DNA of 64,000 bases, from contig JADJVA010000006.1 of NCBI GenBank assembly GCA_016716765.1, positions 124,001 to 188,000 of the forward strand. Reading direction: 5' to 3'. The position numbers and the translations under genes were made by a program. Source of the stretch: Bdellovibrionales bacterium. Lineage in GTDB: Bacteria > Bdellovibrionota > Bdellovibrionia > Bdellovibrionales > UBA1609. Under the pieces are notes generated by a model. The model had not been told where the DNA came from. It worked only from the letters and a program-made list of their open reading frames with translations, and did no database searches. Shown in pieces: positions 27,528 to 36,192 of the stretch (within the stretch, counting starts at the first letter, position 1; every line of letters starts with the position of its first letter).

Positions 27528-29474
27528 CTAACCCTTTCCCCTTCCAGACTTACCCTTGTTATTAAAAAACATTCCCACGATGCTGGTTAGATCGCCGGAG
27601 TTACTGCTTCGTCGAAGTTCTCCTTCCAATCCCACCAGTTCTCGTTTGGCTGGAGTGAGAGAGGGATCCATAGTGAGGGCGTGGTTAAAGTAGGTGTAGG
27701 CCTTGTCAAACTTTCCAGTCATCTTTAGATAAAGACCCTTAACGAATATGTAAACTGCCGTGTGCCGTTCGTCGGGAGGGATGTGATTGAGCTGATATCC
27801 AACCTCATCGATTTGCCTTTCTTTTCCAGTTTCGCCAGGTCCGTTTTTGATCTTCGCCCATAATAGATAAAGCAAAAAATCTGTCCGATTTTTTCGCGCC
27901 TGGCTGATTTGCAAAAGAATTTCGAGAGCTTTTTGATAGGTTCCACGGTGCAAGAGTCTCACAGCTTCCTCAAATTGTGACTCATCCCGAAGCAACCCAT
28001 GTGCATCGCCCCTGGTTAGTTCATTGATATATCGTTCGCGGCGGTTTGTTTCTCGCAGCACATCATAAGCCTCAGCAATTCTGGCAAAGACTTTGGTTTG
28101 GAGATCTTTTATATGTTGAGGTACGGACTGTTCGAGCTTGTCAGGGTGGAGCACTTTGGCCAAATCCAGATAAGCTCTATTAATTTCCCGATCTTTCGCT
28201 TTTTGGCTGATCCCAAGGATTTCAAAATGATTTTGTGCTTTGCCTTCATTGATCATATGGGTGAGTCGCTTTTCCTTACCATCGTAATCGATAGAATTAA
28301 AGGGTCTGGTATCGAAAACCAATATTCTCTCTAAAAAAAGAAAATGAAGTGCTCGAAGTGCCTTGTGCTCATGACTCGAAGAGAGGTTTAGAATCTCCTG
28401 AAGAGTTTTGGAATTATCAATCGTCTTTAGCAGGCCGGGAACAAGGTTTAATAGCGATTGTCCCTTTATTATTTCATATCGACTCTTTTCAGCGCCAAAC
28501 CTAACGGAGTATTCAAGCCAAGGCGTGTAAAAGGCCCGTAGCCAGTTGATGCTCAGTTTTGAGATGACCCAATCATTCAAGAGAGTTGTCAGAGCCGACG
28601 AATCAATCGCTTCTTGACTGTCATTGACGGGGTGTTCATGAAAGCTAATTTGGACTGATGTATCTTGAATCGTTTTGCTGAGACGAATGGCAGATTGTTC
28701 GCGTCGAACAAGGGAAATGGCATGGGGACTTAAGGCATTGGCCTCAACGAGTCTCTCCCCAATTGGCTTTTCGCTGGTTCCACTCAGGCCAGTTGTGACC
28801 TCCTCATTCGAGGTGAAACCGTGTTCAACCAACAAGACCCCAAAATAGGAGGTTTTATCCTGGATATTTACCTGGGTGATTTTTCCTTCGGAGAAGGTGA
28901 CAGAAGAAGCCTCTCCATCGGCGGTAATAATATTGAGATCTCCGCTCACTGTGGTACCGATTAAAAGTGAATAGACAAAAGGGAGATCAAAGCCATGGAT
29001 GCTCTCCGTTTTTTCCAGTGCCTCAAGACGCTCTTTGAGTGAATGAGACTCTTTTGTCAGAAGGAGGAAAAGAGGGTCTCTCTCTTGTTCCACAAGATCT
29101 TCAAAGGCGGATTCAACGGCATCAACGAGAATCATTGAGTCAAATGGTTTTGAAAAAAATCCCAATGCTTTCGTCTTGCGTAGTGCATCATTTATAAAGC
29201 TTCGATCCTTAAAAATGCCGCTGATCAAAAGGATCTTGAAGTTATCTCCGGCATTTTCACGAAATGATTCGGCTAACTGAACCCCATTTATTCTAGGAAG
29301 CATACAGTCCAAAATGACGACCAGATATCCATTGATTTTAAAGGCTGTTTCAGCTTCCTCAACAGACGAAGTCAGTCGGCAGGGGTATCCGGCCCGCTTG
29401 AATGCCTCTTCGATTGATCGACCAAATGTTTGGTCGTCTTCAACGATAAGAATCCTAATATCTTGCTTTAACAT
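27528..29474 (-). CDS. Receiver-PATAN-DnaJ-TPR multidomain protein
   Basis: 648 residues with four regions in order. Residues 5-125 form an intact receiver (Asp13/Asp14, phospho-acceptor Asp56 in ILDCMLP, Lys109 in FFSKPF). About 165-285 is a PATAN/DUF4388-like region (SGDLNIITADGEASSVTFSEGKITQV). About 415-480 is a J domain (HFEILGISQKAKDREINRAYLDLAKVLHPDKL, with the HPD triad at 443-445). From about 495 a TPR-like helical tail follows (FDKAYTYFNHALTMDPS), ending in a short Gly/Lys-rich tail. The HPD triad implies stimulation of a DnaK-type ATPase. A regulated co-chaperone or localisation scaffold is inferred. No kinase partner is adjacent. Confidence 0.88.
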   Translation of the reverse strand: MLKQDIRILIVEDDQTFGRSIEEAFKRAGYPCRLTSSVEEAETAFKINGYLVVILDCMLPRINGVQLAESFRENAGDNFKILLISGIFKDRSFINDALRKTKALGFFSKPFDSMILVDAVESAFEDLVEQERDPLFLLLTKESHSLKERLEALEKTESIHGFDLPFVYSLLIGTTVSGDLNIITADGEASSVTFSEGKITQVNIQDKTSYFGVLLVEHGFTSNEEVTTGLSGTSEKPIGERLVEANALSPHAISLVRREQSAIRLSKTIQDTSVQISFHEHPVNDSQEAIDSSALTTLLNDWVISKLSINWLRAFYTPWLEYSVRFGAEKSRYEIIKGQSLLNLVPGLLKTIDNSKTLQEILNLSSSHEHKALRALHFLFLERILVFDTRPFNSIDYDGKEKRLTHMINEGKAQNHFEILGISQKAKDREINRAYLDLAKVLHPDKLEQSVPQHIKDLQTKVFARIAEAYDVLRETNRRERYINELTRGDAHGLLRDESQFEEAVRLLHRGTYQKALEILLQISQARKNRTDFLLYLLWAKIKNGPGETGKERQIDEVGYQLNHIPPDERHTAVYIFVKGLYLKMTGKFDKAYTYFNHALTMDPSLTPAKRELVGLEGELRRSSNSGDLTSIVGMFFNNKGKSGRGKG

Positions 29475-29553
29475 CAGTGGCTTATCGGTCGGATGCAGAA
29501 TTGAACTGAGCTATGATGGAGTAATATTCCGTAGTCTTTGGTTTTGTCCCTTC

Positions 29554-29583
29554 TTGACATTATAAGTTGGCATTTCATATTGT
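29554..29583 (+). promoter_or_regulatory. Candidate sigma70-type promoter of trxA
   Basis: A perfect -35 TTGACA (29554-29559), an 18-base spacer and -10 TATTGT (29578-29583). Transcription would start near 29590, giving a leader of about 75 bases before the trxA ATG at 29664. Confidence 0.5.
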
Positions 29584-29663
29584 GTCGATTGGGTGGGGAG
29601 TGGCTTTTCGTATCAGAAGTGTTTCATTTCGCTACAAATATTTCAGTCTGATGAGGAGGAATT

Positions 29664-29984
29664 ATGGGGACTAAAGCTGTAACAGACAATGACTTTGATG
29701 GTGAGGTATTAAAATCAAACGTTCCAGTGCTCGTCGATTTTTGGGCCGAATGGTGTGGTCCTTGTAGAGCCTTGGCTCCAAAATTGGAAGAAATATCTAA
29801 TGAGTTGGGGGCGAAACTCAAAGTACTAAAGATGAATGTTGACGAAAACCCGAATATGCCTGTTCGTTATGGAGTTCGCGGTATTCCGACGATGATTATT
29901 TTTAAGGGTGGCAAGCAAGTGGGGCAGGTTGTTGGAAATCTTCCAAAGGATGAGATTGTAAAAATAGTTTCTCAGCATATGTGA
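29664..29984 (+). CDS. trxA: Thioredoxin
   Basis: 106 residues, the canonical size. Cytoplasmic disulfide reductase with the active site WCGPC (Cys31 and Cys34) and the cis-proline in GIPT (Pro75). ATG 29664 has a strong GAGGAGG ribosome site and a consensus-like promoter upstream. No signal peptide is present, so it acts in the cytoplasm with thioredoxin reductase, which is not in the window. It converges on the ASST-like gene, 23 bases away. Confidence 0.97.
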   Translation: MGTKAVTDNDFDGEVLKSNVPVLVDFWAEWCGPCRALAPKLEEISNELGAKLKVLKMNVDENPNMPVRYGVRGIPTMIIFKGGKQVGQVVGNLPKDEIVKIVSQHM

Positions 29985-30007
29985 GTTCCAGAGAGTTTGT
30001 GTCCTAA

Positions 30008-31411
30008 TCACAAGATGCTGCGATAGGTGCGGTAACTGTAAGTTGACATTTTTGATTTCCCAAATCGGATGGCAAGCGTCTGGTTTTTTCCATTGTGTTC
30101 GATAAAATTCCAATCATCTTTTTCCGGCATTCCAGTTCCCACAGAATAAATCAAGTCTGACAAGGGTGATAAGGGGAAGTTTGCCTCAACCCCCCCGCTG
30201 TGAACTGAATAAATGTTACCCAGCGGGATTTCCTTTAGATGGATGACTTTGCGGTTAGCGATATCAAGCTTGAAATCAAGAATTCTTGACCGTTTGGTCT
30301 GGTAATTGTTGTCATAAATGATCAGTCGATTTTCAGACAATCGCCAGCGGGGAGTATGTATGTAATTCATTTTAACTTTTTTAATGATGTCAAATTGGTC
30401 TTGGAATCCACCCAATATCCATTCTGGTTTTCGTGTCACGTGGTTAAACATGAGAACGACGCCTTCTCCTAAACTCATTAACCAGGAGTTCTCAGAGATA
30501 ATCTGAATGGCATTAAGGTGTGATACTGTCTTACATGATCGACCATGAAAAACGGTGATAGATTCCTCCTGAATCTTGAACCCGGCTTCAACGAAATCAC
30601 GCACACTAAAACTTCGAACTTCCTTGTTGTTTTTCCGCTCCACTGCCCGTTGATTGAGAAAGCAAGTTCCGTCCGGAAGATCAACTATTTCGTAAGAGGA
30701 GTAGAGATAGTGGTTGGGCCCTAGGTAGTCGAATTCGTGGATATCAGTTAAAAAATCTGTTGATTCGATGTTGGAGAAATTTTCATCGAGAATTGTTCGA
30801 GTTCCTTCCGAAGTCACGCCGGGAGTTGTTATTGTGTTATTGAGATAGGAATAAAAGATTTTCCCATGCACATTGTGGGGTTTAAAATCATTGAAATTGC
30901 CAGTTGGAGATCTTCGAAAAAAAATCATTTCTCCGGTTGGACTGATTTTAATGAGTTGCCCTCCGGGAGTTGCAAGAATGGCTTGATTGAGAGAAGATTT
31001 GCCTCGTATTTGCAAGTCATCAAAACCATCGGCCAGATCAAACAAAATGTGAACAAGAAATGCCTTTTGATCACTCCCTCGGCAACTGATTTTGTGTTCA
31101 AAAGGGGCTTTGTGTGTCATTGGAAATGGGATTTCCATGGGCAAAGAAATCCACGGCCCTACGCTGTTGAGCCGACATTTGATTTGGGTGTTCTTGGAAG
31201 AAAGCCGCGGCTTTCTTTTTGAATTGAATTCGAACAAGCGAAAGGTATTCTCATTGTTCTTTGCGATAAATTGGGGGTTGACTTGAGAAATAGAGAGAGT
31301 TTCGTTGCTCTTTCCTTCGCTGGAGGCGAGGCCGGCTGACAAAAGAACGCCTGCAATGAGAAAAACCGTGCTCAATGAGGGAGCAGATCCTTTGAAAAGG
31401 TGAGGTTCCAT
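30008..31411 (-). CDS. Exported arylsulfotransferase (ASST)-like beta-propeller protein
   Basis: 467 residues with a signal sequence (about 12-32). The later two thirds resemble the ASST propeller: HEFDYLGPNHYLYSS, then a blade with SHLNAIQII, WILGGFQDQF, and HTPRWRLSENRLIIYDNN followed by SRILDFKLD. ASST enzymes use a histidine to move sulfate between phenols in the periplasm. Several of the expected histidines are visible, but I cannot align them fully, so catalysis is uncertain. It begins 26 bases after rodA in the same direction and may be the last gene of the elongasome operon, an unusual place for this family. Confidence 0.6.
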   Translation of the reverse strand: MEPHLFKGSAPSLSTVFLIAGVLLSAGLASSEGKSNETLSISQVNPQFIAKNNENTFRLFEFNSKRKPRLSSKNTQIKCRLNSVGPWISLPMEIPFPMTHKAPFEHKISCRGSDQKAFLVHILFDLADGFDDLQIRGKSSLNQAILATPGGQLIKISPTGEMIFFRRSPTGNFNDFKPHNVHGKIFYSYLNNTITTPGVTSEGTRTILDENFSNIESTDFLTDIHEFDYLGPNHYLYSSYEIVDLPDGTCFLNQRAVERKNNKEVRSFSVRDFVEAGFKIQEESITVFHGRSCKTVSHLNAIQIISENSWLMSLGEGVVLMFNHVTRKPEWILGGFQDQFDIIKKVKMNYIHTPRWRLSENRLIIYDNNYQTKRSRILDFKLDIANRKVIHLKEIPLGNIYSVHSGGVEANFPLSPLSDLIYSVGTGMPEKDDWNFIEHNGKNQTLAIRFGKSKMSTYSYRTYRSIL

Positions 31412-31437
31412 AAAGAGGAGTTCCCCCGCGGTCCATT

Positions 31438-32559
31438 CTAAAACAAGTATCGACGGAAGGCGACCGAAGAAATAAGACCAAGTCCAGTCATAATCGAGAG
31501 GGTCCCTGTTCCTCCATAAGACAAGAGGGGCAAGGGGATTCCCACGATAGGGAGAATGCCAATAACCATTCCAATATTGATGAATACATGCCAGAAAACG
31601 TATGATACCACTCCCACGACAATGAGGGCCCCAAATTTATCCTTTGCCTGACTCGCAATTCTCACCGCCATGAGCAGAAGTACAATAAAGAGACCGAGAG
31701 TCAGCATGCTCCCGATGAATCCGTGTTCTTCGCTCAGAACAGAATAAATAAAATCAGTGTGTCGCTCAGGCAAAAATTCCAACTGCGACTGAGTTCCTTT
31801 GCGAAATCCCTTTCCTAGGACTTTTCCGCTGCCAACGGCGATCTTTGACTGAATGCTGTTGTATCCAGCCCCACGCGGATCTCGTCCTGGATAGACGAAG
31901 GTGAGGATGCGGTTTTTTTGGTATTCTTTGAGTCCGAAATTCCAAACGACGGGTGTTGCAATGGTGGCCGTCACAAGGCCTACGATGAGTATAGTTCGAC
32001 TCACTCGGACAAAGGCGATCATGGTCGAAAAAACTGCAACCAAGAGAAGTGCGGTTCCCAAGTCTGGTTGTCTCACGGTAAGGACGAACGGGATCAAAAG
32101 GAGGACCGAAGGGACTATCAAATCCTTAAACTTCAAGCCGTCACTCTGACTTTTCGTTGAAAAATATTTTGCGAGCACAATAATCAATACAAGCTTCATC
32201 GTCTCAGAAGGTTGATAATGAAAAAAACCAAGATTAATCCATCGCTGAGCGCCAAGTGCTGTGCGGCCAAAAAAAGCCACAACGACAAGACTGAGAACGT
32301 TGATGACATAAAGAGCGAAAGCAAGACGGCTGAAAATTTGATAATTAATAAGAGTCGCTACAAAGAGGATCGCCCAGCCGCCCAGCAACCAAATGATCTG
32401 ATTGATAAAGAGACGGTTGGTTCCAATGTCATTCACTCCGTGCGTTGCGCTATAAAGATTGATAAGGCCAATAAAATTAAGACCCAAAATAACGATGAGA
32501 AAACTAATATCCAATCGACGAAAGAACGTCCTTTCTTCCACTTGCATAGCTGTTTTCAT
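31438..32559 (-). CDS. rodA: Rod-shape peptidoglycan glycosyltransferase RodA
   Basis: 373 residues with about ten membrane helices. A SEDS-family polymerase that extends lateral-wall peptidoglycan with its transpeptidase partner PBP2. Signature stretches are FLPERHTDFIYSVLSEEHGFIG, the HVFINIGMVIGILPIVGIPLP loop and SYGGTGTLS near the end. ATG 32559 follows AAGGAG. It lies 52 bases after mrdA, as in the standard mre/mrd order, which supports RodA rather than FtsW. Confidence 0.95.
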   Translation of the reverse strand: MKTAMQVEERTFFRRLDISFLIVILGLNFIGLINLYSATHGVNDIGTNRLFINQIIWLLGGWAILFVATLINYQIFSRLAFALYVINVLSLVVVAFFGRTALGAQRWINLGFFHYQPSETMKLVLIIVLAKYFSTKSQSDGLKFKDLIVPSVLLLIPFVLTVRQPDLGTALLLVAVFSTMIAFVRVSRTILIVGLVTATIATPVVWNFGLKEYQKNRILTFVYPGRDPRGAGYNSIQSKIAVGSGKVLGKGFRKGTQSQLEFLPERHTDFIYSVLSEEHGFIGSMLTLGLFIVLLLMAVRIASQAKDKFGALIVVGVVSYVFWHVFINIGMVIGILPIVGIPLPLLSYGGTGTLSIMTGLGLISSVAFRRYLF

Positions 32560-32611
32560 TTCGCGGCTGTCTCCTTCAAGTATCTGACTAATTGGTTCGA
32601 TTCGCGGCTGC

Positions 32612-34612
32612 TTATTCGATTATTTCCGCTGGGTCCACCTGTGACGGAGGCTTGGTATTTGATTTCAAACCCTTATTCTCCGCATCCTTGATTCTCTCTG
32701 GATGATACTTTTTCATATAGGCGAGGATCACATCTCTCACTATGGGTGCTCCTCCCGTAGAACCATGACAGGCATGCTCGGCGAGGATGGCCACTGTTAT
32801 CTCTGGCTTGTCTGCTGGGGCGAAGCCAACAAACCATCCGTGATGGCGCTGGTTAAAGGGCCTTAACTCACATTTGTCATAGATTTGCTCAGCTGAATAG
32901 GATCGCATTTGGACTGTACCAGTTTTTCCGGCGATCTCAACTCCGGGAATTTTCCACCACCTCGCCGTACCACGTTCACCATTTGCCACCCTCCAGAGTC
33001 CTTTTTTTACCGCTTGAAATGTACTCTTATCGATAGCAACCCCATCTTCATTGGGGATGCTCGCATCGCGAACGAGTTCCGACTCGAAATCGGCAATCAA
33101 CTCATTATCCTGGTTAATGATTTTCTTGACGACGAAAGGTTTGTAGAGCAGACCTTCTTGACCAATTGCGGAATAAGCCATTGCCATTTGAAGAGCATTT
33201 GTTAAGACATAGCCCTGGCCGATCGCATTGCTTAGATTTTCACCTGGCTGCCACTCTTCTCCGAGGTTTTTAAGTTTCCAATCCCGCGATGGCATCAGTC
33301 CTGGGACTTCGTTTGAGAGTCCGATTCCGGTCAATTGCCCGAGTCCCAGCAGTTTTGCATAGAGTGCCATTTTATCAATTCCCAAGGAAATTCCCATCTT
33401 ATAGAAAAAGACATTTGAAGATCGTTCGATCGCTTCTGCAAGAACCACGTTGCCATGTCCCCCCTTCTGATGGTCATGATAAACCCTGCGTCCAAAGCGG
33501 ATAGAGCCCGGGGCATTTATCACTGTCATTGGTGTAATTATTTTTTCTTGGACTGCAGCCAAGGCCACAAAGGGTTTAAAGGTTGAGCCAGGTGAATAAT
33601 GGTCCTGAATGACCTTGTTGCGGAGGGGCCTAAAGGGATCATTCACCAGCTTGCCCCACAGCTCGGGAGAAATTCCCGTGGAGAAATTATTGGGATCGTA
33701 AGAGGGAGTGTTCACCCAAGCAAGCACTTCGCCATTGGATTTAAGAGCGACGAGGCTTCCAATTCGATTTCCGATGTGGTCATCGCGATTCATTGCTTTA
33801 AAGGCGGCATCCTGTATGTCACGATCAATGGTCAATATGAGATTGTGCCCGGGAATTTCATCTTGGGGTTTAAAGCCGAGGGTTCTCGGACTCTCGGTCT
33901 CTGCGCGGCGTCCTCGAGCATCAACCTCCACGATCGATATACCATCAAGACCGCGAATATATCTTTCCCAAACTTCTTCAATCCCACTCTTTCCTATCAT
34001 GTCGCCTTGATCAAAAGCAAAAACGCCAAGATACTTTTGATTGAATCTGCTGATTTGTTCTTTGGAAATCTCCGCAACATAACCAAATAGTTGGGCTCCA
34101 TTCTCGTGCAGGGGATAGTGCCTTTTGATCGTCTCGTTGATATTTAAGCCAGGATGATCAAGGCGGAGAAGTTTCAGGCGGAAGACATCCTCAAGGCTGA
34201 GGTTTTCTTTGATTCTGACCGGACGAAAGGGGCCATTCTTGGCCCGACTTCGCTTGACCAAGGCAATGATATTGGCTGGCATCATTCCCAATATAGGTCC
34301 CACTACCCGGGCGGTCTCTTCGAGGTTGGTTGCGTACTGGGGAGAAATGGTTGCCTCAAATCCCGGGAGATTGTCGACCAAAACGCGTCCCTCTCGATCG
34401 AGCAAGAGACCTCTTGGAGCCGGAATTTTAGTCTCTTTAATGAGGTTTTTTTCCGAGAAGTCTCTCAACTCGGTGCCCATAATAATTTGTAGATACCAAA
34501 GGCGAATAAAGATAGTGAGACCGGCAACTATGATAAGGACATAGATGCGTCGAAACCGGGGGGCGAATGCCTTTGCGTCCTCTTCTTCATTTGCAACAAA
34601 CTTACTGCTCAT
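32612..34612 (-). CDS. mrdA: Penicillin-binding protein 2 (elongation transpeptidase)
   Basis: 666 residues. One N-terminal membrane anchor (about 28-45), a pedestal domain and a transpeptidase domain with the active-site box SxxK at Ser343-Lys346 (SPGSTFKPF), SSN in ERSSNVFF, and KTG in AGKTGTVQ. Forms the RodA-PBP2 wall polymerase of the elongasome. Its ATG overlaps the end of mreD by 11 bases. The C-terminus is charged and polar past the catalytic domain (about residues 640-666). Rod or vibrioid cell shape follows from this cluster. Confidence 0.96.
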   Translation of the reverse strand: MSSKFVANEEEDAKAFAPRFRRIYVLIIVAGLTIFIRLWYLQIIMGTELRDFSEKNLIKETKIPAPRGLLLDREGRVLVDNLPGFEATISPQYATNLEETARVVGPILGMMPANIIALVKRSRAKNGPFRPVRIKENLSLEDVFRLKLLRLDHPGLNINETIKRHYPLHENGAQLFGYVAEISKEQISRFNQKYLGVFAFDQGDMIGKSGIEEVWERYIRGLDGISIVEVDARGRRAETESPRTLGFKPQDEIPGHNLILTIDRDIQDAAFKAMNRDDHIGNRIGSLVALKSNGEVLAWVNTPSYDPNNFSTGISPELWGKLVNDPFRPLRNKVIQDHYSPGSTFKPFVALAAVQEKIITPMTVINAPGSIRFGRRVYHDHQKGGHGNVVLAEAIERSSNVFFYKMGISLGIDKMALYAKLLGLGQLTGIGLSNEVPGLMPSRDWKLKNLGEEWQPGENLSNAIGQGYVLTNALQMAMAYSAIGQEGLLYKPFVVKKIINQDNELIADFESELVRDASIPNEDGVAIDKSTFQAVKKGLWRVANGERGTARWWKIPGVEIAGKTGTVQMRSYSAEQIYDKCELRPFNQRHHGWFVGFAPADKPEITVAILAEHACHGSTGGAPIVRDVILAYMKKYHPERIKDAENKGLKSNTKPPSQVDPAEIIE

Positions 34613-35147
34613 GGCCGATAGCTTCCATTTTTGCAGGGAGCTCCTTGTGAGTGAGTCGATCGAGCCAGTAAAAACATCTAACGAGAGGAAGAGCCGCCAG
34701 CATTGTTAGGAGTGGTTCCAAAATCCAATCAAACCAAGCAGGATGGGAAAGTGGATTTGATTCAAAGGTCCAAGAATAGATAAAACCAATCACGAAAAAA
34801 CTAAAGCTCGCGCCTCCGCAGAGAAGCATGAAATAAACAGTTCCCGAAGTGTAAATTCGATTGCGTATAGCCAAGAGGCCCGCAAAAAGAGTCATGTTAC
34901 AAAGCAGAAACAGGGGGCCGTGGAGGGCTGTGAGCGCAGAAAGAAACAAACTGAGGAGATAGACCATGGCCATTCCCTCCTCGGTTTTTCGGTAGAGACT
35001 CCAAAAGACCAAAACGGGAATCCATAAATTGGGTCCTGGTGAATCACCAAAAACTTGCAGCCACAAAGAACACTCCACTCCTGAGAGAAAAATTGTTGCA
35101 GCAAGAAAGACCAGATAATTACCCACGAAGAGACCGATTTCTTTCAT
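34602..35147 (-). CDS. mreD: Rod shape-determining membrane protein MreD
   Basis: 181 residues with five to six membrane helices and little sequence signature, as usual for MreD; the identification rests on topology, length and its place between mreC and mrdA. It begins 3 bases after the mreC stop and overlaps mrdA. MreD bridges MreC and the PBP2-RodA pair in the elongasome. A C-terminal basic and acidic tail (KELPAKMEAIGHEQ) is cytoplasmic by prediction. Confidence 0.85.
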   Translation of the reverse strand: MKEIGLFVGNYLVFLAATIFLSGVECSLWLQVFGDSPGPNLWIPVLVFWSLYRKTEEGMAMVYLLSLFLSALTALHGPLFLLCNMTLFAGLLAIRNRIYTSGTVYFMLLCGGASFSFFVIGFIYSWTFESNPLSHPAWFDWILEPLLTMLAALPLVRCFYWLDRLTHKELPAKMEAIGHEQ

Positions 35148-35150
35148 GAA

Positions 35151-36077
35151 TTAGTTAGCCCTTTTCTTTTCTATTTTTGTGTTGCCGGCCTTCTCCTTGT
35201 CTTTTTCCTTCTCGTCATTTGGACCAAACTCTTCATCTGATTTTGGACTGAAGTCTTCATTCATTGAGTTGATGACAATGAACATTTCTTCAAGAATCGA
35301 GGGATTGATCGCTGGTTTGAGATCTATATCTTGGGTCATTCCATAACGGCTTTTAGAAACCCCAGTAACCACTCCTACAGGAAACCCCTTTGGGAAAATA
35401 TTGTCAAGACCACTGGTTACCACCAAATCGCCAACTTGGACATCGTCACTCCGATTGAGGTACCTGAGTTTACAAGAGTCCGGCCCGCGGCCCTCCACAA
35501 TGCCTCGAGCACGTGAACGCTGAACAATGGCATCAATAATTCCATACCTGTCGATGAGAAGCAGGATTTGCGAGGTGAAAGCCTCTGATCGGAGGACGTA
35601 TCCAACAACCCCGCCTGTGGTGATCGCGGCCATATTTTTCTTGATACCATGGTGTGTTCCTCGATTTATTGTGACGGACTGATGGTCAGCTAAAAGGTCC
35701 CGTCCCACAACCTTTGCGGCCAAAAGATCCATTTTGGTTTCTTTTTTGAAAGACAATAGGTCCACAAGCCGTTGATTTTCCATTTTCAGTTCGGTCAAGG
35801 CGCCCAACTGCGCACGCAACTCAGCATTTTCATCAAGCAGGACTCGGTTCTTTGTTTTGACGTCAATGAGGTTGATGTACATTGCAGTCGTCCCGCGAAT
35901 CCCCGAGCTAAAGGATGAAAACGTATTCTGTACGACCCCGGCCACGAAGGTAAACGGGCGCGCATACCAAGGAACTTCATCTGTCGACTCCCGTTGTAAA
36001 TTGGTTATCAAAAGAGGAAAGCCAACAATCCCCAAGATCAAAAGAAATTTACGCAAATCAATTGAGAAAAAATTCAA
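35151..36077 (-). CDS. mreC: Rod shape-determining protein MreC
   Basis: 308 residues from TTG 36077, with GGGGAG 8 bases upstream. One membrane anchor (about 9-26), a coiled coil (about 75-110, KTKNRVLLDENAELRAQL) and the double beta-barrel MreC domain (VVGRDLLADHQSVTINRGTHHGI, GDLVVTSGLDNIFPKGFPVG). The C-terminus is a charged Lys/Glu tail of about 40 residues, likely disordered. MreC activates PBP2 in the periplasm. The usual mreB does not precede it here; ppiD is divergent instead. Confidence 0.95.
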   Translation of the reverse strand: MNFFSIDLRKFLLILGIVGFPLLITNLQRESTDEVPWYARPFTFVAGVVQNTFSSFSSGIRGTTAMYINLIDVKTKNRVLLDENAELRAQLGALTELKMENQRLVDLLSFKKETKMDLLAAKVVGRDLLADHQSVTINRGTHHGIKKNMAAITTGGVVGYVLRSEAFTSQILLLIDRYGIIDAIVQRSRARGIVEGRGPDSCKLRYLNRSDDVQVGDLVVTSGLDNIFPKGFPVGVVTGVSKSRYGMTQDIDLKPAINPSILEEMFIVINSMNEDFSPKSDEEFGPNDEKEKDKEKAGNTKIEKKRAN

Positions 36078-36098
36078 GGTAGACTCCCCTCGGTGCCT

Positions 36099-36127
36099 AA
36101 AATATCAAATGCCAGGGATCATTCCAA
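36099..36127 (-). promoter_or_regulatory. Candidate sigma70-type promoter of mreC-mreD-mrdA-rodA
   Basis: On the minus strand: -35 TTGGAA (36122-36127), 17-base spacer, -10 TATTTT (36099-36104), placing transcription start near 36092, about 15 bases before the mreC start. It fits a short leader with the mreC ribosome site inside. Confidence 0.5.
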
Positions 36128-36192
36128 CAATCTCCTTGAAAAAGACCAGAAAAATAGTGAAGCTACCGAAATTGTCGGAAGGAGCCCACATT

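Noticed and set aside
32212..32691. Plus-strand frame of about 159 residues across rodA and mrdA
   Set aside because: Low-complexity Lys/Asn-rich translation opposite two certain genes.
35857..36192. Longer N-terminus for the PpiD-like protein
   Set aside because: The frame is open upstream but runs through the divergent mreC; the ATG at 36193 has a strong ribosome site and begins the usual anchor.
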